Positions 59,171-64,000 of a stretch of 64,000 nucleotides of DNA are shown piece by piece. The DNA is taken from contig OX638368.1 of assembly GCA_951812925.1 (NCBI GenBank), forward strand, positions 114,909,309-114,973,308. Reading direction: 5' to 3'. The notes beneath the pieces were generated by a model that saw only the letters and a program-made list of their open reading frames with translations, searched no databases and was not told the origin of the DNA. Each line of letters opens with the position of its first letter. Positions within the stretch are counted from its first letter, which is position 1. The DNA comes from Calliopum simillimum. Taxonomy: Eukaryota; Arthropoda; Insecta; Diptera; Lauxaniidae. Position numbers and translations under genes: made by a program.

Positions 59171-61555
59171 AATAAGCATGTTAATATATTAATAAAAAAA
59201 ATTGCAAAGTTTTGTGGATTAAGCACAAGTGGGCATATTAAGTTTTTGGTGAACAATGAAACGCATTGAACACAAACGGGCATAATTTACTTTTTATGAT
59301 AAACAATCACATATGGGCTTGTTATCAAGCATATTATGGCTAAGCTGAGAATAGCACCCAAAATTATTTGGTTTGGGACTGTTTCAGTTAAAAGTTCTCT
59401 CTGTGTGATGCTTCTAACGCGTTATACTAAGATCGATAGTAGTAATATTAGTGAAAGAGTGAAAATAGAAAATAAAAAAATAAACATTACCATTGACACG
59501 TAAAAATTTGTTGACATATCATGCAGCAATTGTTTACTGATCAAAATCTTAATGTTGATATTATACTTCGAATAAAAATTGCTTAACTAAATTTCGTGTC
59601 ATCATCAAAACGATTAGTACAAATGCAATTAAAAAACAATAAAAAAAAATTGTTATAAAAATATTAACAATTAATTACTTGACAACGTGAATCCTTTTTT
59701 TTATTTTTCTATTTTTTTTTAATTGCAAAATTGCGTTAACTACGTTGATGATTGATGAATTTAATGATGAATCGCTGCATAGTATGCTCTGGGCTTGTTA
59801 AGAACAATCAACACATCATTTTCTGAAAATTGCCATCATTACTGTCATCCATCCGTACCAAATTAACTGCTTTAATATGTAATAATTTTATTTAATTTAA
59901 TTTTGGAGTATCGTTTCATATTGTTAAGTTAAGTTGGAATATTTTTTTCCCTTGGTATACGTATGACCCAATGCTAAACAAAATTTAGTCATATTTAAGC
60001 TAAAAATAAGCAATAATTGTCAAATGACATGCAAACCAACCAAACCGTATTTTCTTTCTCGTCATTATTTGATTTGAGTTTCCTCTTTTTTTTCGGCGTT
60101 GTTGTAGCTACGCTTCACGAGTTCTATTCCAAAAATGGTCAATGCGCCACCACGAAAAATATAAAAATGTCATAAAAAAATAGGAAATTGTAAACAAAAG
60201 AAAAGACCAACATTTTAATTATCTGTTATTTGTATATCTAAATCAATGGACAACAACGCTGAAGTAATACGATCCAAAAAAATATGTAATGTAAAATGTA
60301 ACAAAAAGCTACAAAATGACATTGCCTAGTTTAAGGCGTTTTACGTGTGGCGCCCGCCAATGTTAAAACAAACTGAATTTCAACGTTGACATTCAGTCAC
60401 GCAATTTTAGGCGTAGCGATCGTAAAAAAAATTGATTAATCTTTGAGCATAACATTTATCTATATTGCAGCAGTTCAAGGATATATCAATAAATTTGAAA
60501 AAGATGATAACACAAGTTTATGTTAAAGAAAAACATAAAAGAAAATGTTTAAAAATGCAAAAACCTATTTTTCATACATAATTCAGTACAGTTTGCACAA
60601 CATGTCGTATGAGCAACATTTTAGTTAATATGCATACTACATTTCAGACTTCGTTAACACAAGTCCGATGCCACTTACAGTCAAATTTTGTAGTAGGTTT
60701 TCTTTGTTTTCGATAGACTACAATGAAATATAAATTTCATTTATGGCCGCTTAAAACTTTCATATAAAATGTTGCTTTATATAAGGCATCCTTACGCTTA
60801 ATTTTTCAATTTCTGCTACTACTACTCTAAAACTAAAGTCAATTTGATCAGCCAAAGTATGGGCGAACATTAATTGAATTACGAATACAACGCAACAGAG
60901 CGAATAACAATTTTGGCAAAAATTATTTATTCAGACAGTGTTTTTTGATTTATCATCCTTGTTGAATTTTGCTTCCTCTACTTAATTATGATTTCAGGCG
61001 CAGAATATGATTCCTTTGATTCTGACTTACTACTTTGTTTGTTGTTGATGATGATGATGCACTGACTTTTGCACAGTTGGATTTTTTGAGTCCATAATAA
61101 TAATTTATGAAATAGCACATTGTTTTCTCCTTTTTCTGCCTATTATTTCAGCAGTAAGCTTTTATGAACAAAACAAATTTACTTGGAACAACAATAATTT
61201 ACAAACCAAAAAACTTGTCTTGTTTTTAAATTGGACACGTTTTCGCAATTTCTATTTAAGTCCCACATGTCAAAAGGATATCAATTTTTGGAATGTAACT
61301 TGATTTTTTTATGTTTTATTTGTCATAGCAACGTGAGAGATGGCGAAAAATGTCAAAAGCACTTGTTGTCAAAAAATACTAACCCTAAGTGATACGTTTA
61401 TTAAATTTTTGGAATGGTTAATATTGTGCTTTCCGGCTGATAATTTTTGGGCGATTTTCAAGTGGTATTACTCACCCTCAAAAACAATAACAGCTCTTTT
61501 AATTTACAAATAATGCAATGATAAACATTTATGTACGTTAGAGAACCTTACCCTA
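59171..61555. other. Intronic AT-rich sequence
   Basis: 59170-59460 may be leader or LTR-like sequence linked to the array, but no LTR pair was found. One copy of the recurrent 14-mer lies at 60603-60617. No exon recognised. Confidence 0.45.
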
Positions 61556-61814
61556 TTGATTGTGAAATGTGACACCCCCAGGTATTATGGGACCCCTTTA
61601 AATTTCAGTACTTCCAGCTTTCCTAGACTTCAAATATGAAAAAAATTTATTTCAGTTGCGCGCAAGACTATAATAACTTGTGGGCGGCATTTTTATTCAG
61701 TATGCACCAAAAGGAGAAATGGCACCTTATCACTTAGTGTGATATGGGTGTAAGGGTGTAAAATTTGGCCTGGCCAAACGTTAAATACCCTACACTGCAG
61801 TATTTTTAAAATTT

Positions 61815-62380
61815 TGCTCATATGGGAGGTGCTACGCTCTCTTGTCCGAGTTCACCCAGTTTTTGTCCAGAGCTTGGATTTATAGTTTTTAGTGTCTGAG
61901 TGAAAAACGTTTTCAGAATAGCGTTTTGAAGCTTTTCCTTACATAGGAGGTGCCACGCCCTCTTGTCCGAGTTCGTCTAGTTTTAGCTTAGAGCGTGTAT
62001 TTATAGTCTTTAGTATTTGAGTGAAGTTTTGTTGGATTATCTCAAAAAACTCTTTCAGTATAGAATTTTGAAACTTTTGCTTATATGGGAGGTGCCACGC
62101 CCCCTTGTCCGATTTCACCCAATTTTTGTTGAGAGCTTTCATTTATGATTCTTAGTGTCTGAGTCGAATTTGGTACGAATATCTCAAAAAACGCTTTCAG
62201 TATAGCGTTTTGAAGCTTTTGCTTATATGGGAGGTGCCACGCCCTTTTGTCCGAATTCGTCCAGTTTTTGTTCAGAGCTTGCGCTTACAATTCGTAGTAT
62301 TTATGTGTATTTTGGTTGCATTGTCTTGAAAAATACTCCTAAAGTGTCATTTTGAATATATTTTTTGTATGGGCGGTAGG
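61815..62380. repeat. ~120-145-bp tandem repeat (TATGGGAGGTGCCACGCCC)
   Basis: Four full units and a partial fifth start near 61819, 61940, 62081, 62221 and 62366. Each has atgggaggtgccacgccc, ttgtccgagttc, agttttt, and tagcgttttgaagctttt. Confidence 0.85.
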
Positions 62381-62502
62381 CGTGTCCGTTGACCGATTTC
62401 GCTCATTTTCAATCCCCCGAGCTATCTTTGACGACGGAGGCAGTGTACCAAATTTCATTGAATTATCTTGCTCAGTTTTCCCAAAAAGTGTATTTCAACA
62501 CA

Positions 62503-62550
62503 CAGCTAGCCAGCTAGCCACCCAGCCAGCCAGCTAGCCACCCAGCCAGA
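62503..62550. repeat. CAGCCAGCTAGCCACC short repeat
   Basis: Two and a half units of cagccagctagccacc inside the TACCCTACAC element. The copy at 1-195 has a single shorter unit at the same place, so the expansion is specific to this copy. Confidence 0.8.
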
Positions 62551-62715
62551 CAGACGGACATGGCTATATCGACTCAGGAGGTGACGCTGATCAAGACTAT
62601 ATATACTTTTCTATATCTGCCACGCCTCCTTCTCTGAGTTACAAACGGAAGGACAAAGTAAATATACCCTGGGTGTATGGTATAAAAAAAGGTGCCATAT
62701 CCCTCGGGCGTACCC

Positions 62716-64000
62716 TACTTAGGGAAGAATGGCCTGTGACATAATATATAAAATTTTCCCAAGATGGTTGCCTAGAGAAACAACAGTAATTACATTTTGT
62801 GTTTAGAAACTGATTTGTTAAATAAAACTTGTTGCTTTCTAACCGTAAGATATCCAATTTGATATCATTGAATGAAACCCCATTAAACTTTTCTCAGAAA
62901 AATTCATTGCATATTTTAAAGCGTTGCTAAGCTTAAAAATCAATTTCATCATAACTGCAGGCTCAGATTTCATTTGTTTGCCTATTAAAATAACATAAAA
63001 AATAAAAAAAAAACATTGACATCGTTTACATTTGATAAAAAAGATAGAGAAAAAACAACAACAAGAACAACAGCACAGCAGCAACACAATAAAATGACAA
63101 ACAATTTGTGCACAATAATGTGTCAATCTGCTGTTGCTGCTACCCCTCCTAACCAATTGATGAAACAGCAACAATATTAGCAACAACAACAACAAGAATA
63201 ACTAACAAACAACAAATCACTATAAAAAGCAAAATCAAAATGATTACACTGCTCTATTGATAATGCTGATGATATTGTAACTTCTGCTGTTCCTTGGCTT
63301 TTTGCTTTTTTAATGCTGCTGCTGAAAATATCTTCTTATGTTGACAATGTGTAAACAATATAAAATAACAAAAACAACGTGAGTGACAAAAAAAGTAACG
63401 CAAAGCGCTAAAAAACATGCAACAATAAATCATGCTACAGAGCAACAACATCTTCGAGACTCTTTTAGCCAACAATCTGTTGTGAGCCTAACCTTACAAC
63501 TTCTCATTCCATTCTCTCATATTTTTCCCAACAAAATTTTTCCATTTTCATTGTGAACACATATTCATCCCAATATTGATTCTCATGTCATTGTTTGCCA
63601 CTTAGAAGTGACAACACTCTGAGTAGTAAGATTTTACTTAAACCATAAGTACACAAAATGTTTAAGAAACATTTGTTTCCCTTGTTAAATTGAGATTTTT
63701 GACAACCTACTAATGAACTGTTTAAATATCAGGCTTTTGTGTGGCAAAATAATTTAGTTATAACTAAATAGGTGCTAAACATGGTTATTTGATTTGTTAA
63801 ACCAAAAAAAAAAAAAAAAACAACATTGATGTTGCACTGATGTTTTACCTGATAATCTGTCAAAGGACTGACGAAAAATCATTAGTATGTTATAAATCCT
63901 AACTGACTTTCTTTCTTTCACTAACGTTCGGAAAATTTGAGTTCAGTTCAATGCTGAGTTCTTTTTCTTTGTAAGCATTTGAAAGCAATAAAAATTTTGC
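62716..64000. other. Intronic sequence with CAA-rich tracts
   Basis: CAA/CAGCAA-rich stretches at about 63054-63090 and 63165-63212, and an A run at 63806-63821. The glutamine-like readings have stops and no splice context, so a polyQ sima exon is not supported here. Confidence 0.5.

Larger units (their letters stand above)
61785..62683. mobile_element. TACCCTACAC-TIR element nested in copy 5
   Basis: Left end ataccctacactgcag, right end ccctgggtgtatggtat; the outer ~11 bp are inverted. The left two thirds are a tandem repeat and the right third matches the start of this window. No protein. The gacagacggacatggctata block is widespread in flies. Confidence 0.7.
61556..62715. mobile_element. 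GATATGGCACC-family transposon, copy 5 (rearranged, with nested insertion)
   Basis: The right end aggtgccatatccctcgggc followed by gtaccc|ta matches copy 1. The left part (61560-61690) is an inverted piece of the same family's right end (complement of gcgcaactgaa...catatttgaag). A second transposon is inserted at about 61785. Confidence 0.65.

Noticed and set aside
59171..59460. An LTR following the primer-binding-site array
   Set aside because: No matching second LTR, polypurine tract or gag/pol was found in the window.
63054..63212. CAA/CAG-rich tract as a polyglutamine sima exon
   Set aside because: Stops interrupt the frames and there are no splice sites; typical simple sequence.

Overview
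The window looks like AT-rich, repeat-filled intronic DNA from a dipteran fly. The only host coding sequence I can support is one 142-nt exon on the + strand (15335-15476). It has a textbook pyrimidine tract and AG acceptor before it and an AG|GTAAGT donor after it. It encodes the C-terminal half of a PAS-B domain that closely resembles Drosophila Similar (sima, the HIF-1alpha orthologue). I find no other sima exon, so about 15.3 kb upstream and 48.5 kb downstream read as intron of the same gene. The base composition, the exon and the transposon families all fit a fly; I cannot name the species.

Layout. 0-11 kb: a truncated transposon end, two copies of a short repeat that carries hammerhead-ribozyme-like cores, a TTTTAGTACT-type tandem repeat, then two abutting foldback elements (7157-9465 and 9461-10972). 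12-14 kb: a 349-bp palindromic MITE, a complete but dead mariner (12528-13749) with perfect 29-bp TIRs, and a TATCC pentanucleotide array. 15.3 kb: the sima exon. 16-20 kb: an opposed pair of hammerhead repeats, a short Helitron-like copy, and a decayed rosa-type (DD41D) element sitting between two older repeat copies. 22-30 kb: a Helitron-like element, several copies of a TA-target transposon family whose ends carry GATATGGCACC, and a 1.6-kb minisatellite. 30-34.2 kb: a 4.1-kb structure made of an outer inverted repeat enclosing two further large hairpins. 35-64 kb: more Helitron-like copies, a tRNA-like (SINE-like) family, an 835-bp TGGGCATTTCC-TIR family, more GATATGGCACC elements with short tandem arrays at their ends, a four-unit array each holding a tRNA-Lys-type primer binding site, and a nested insertion of a TACCCTACAC-TIR element.

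No operon-like or multi-gene system is present. The most interesting signals are RNA- and DNA-structural: (1) five hammerhead-like cores with covarying self-complementary stem III hexamers in a dispersed ~280-bp repeat, reminiscent of retrozymes or Penelope-like elements; (2) an unusual density of long inverted repeats in one intron, including a three-stem 4.1-kb structure; (3) a tandem array of retroelement primer binding sites; (4) a recurrent 14-mer, GTCGTATGAGTAAC. All repeat boundaries were read by eye and may be off by several bases.
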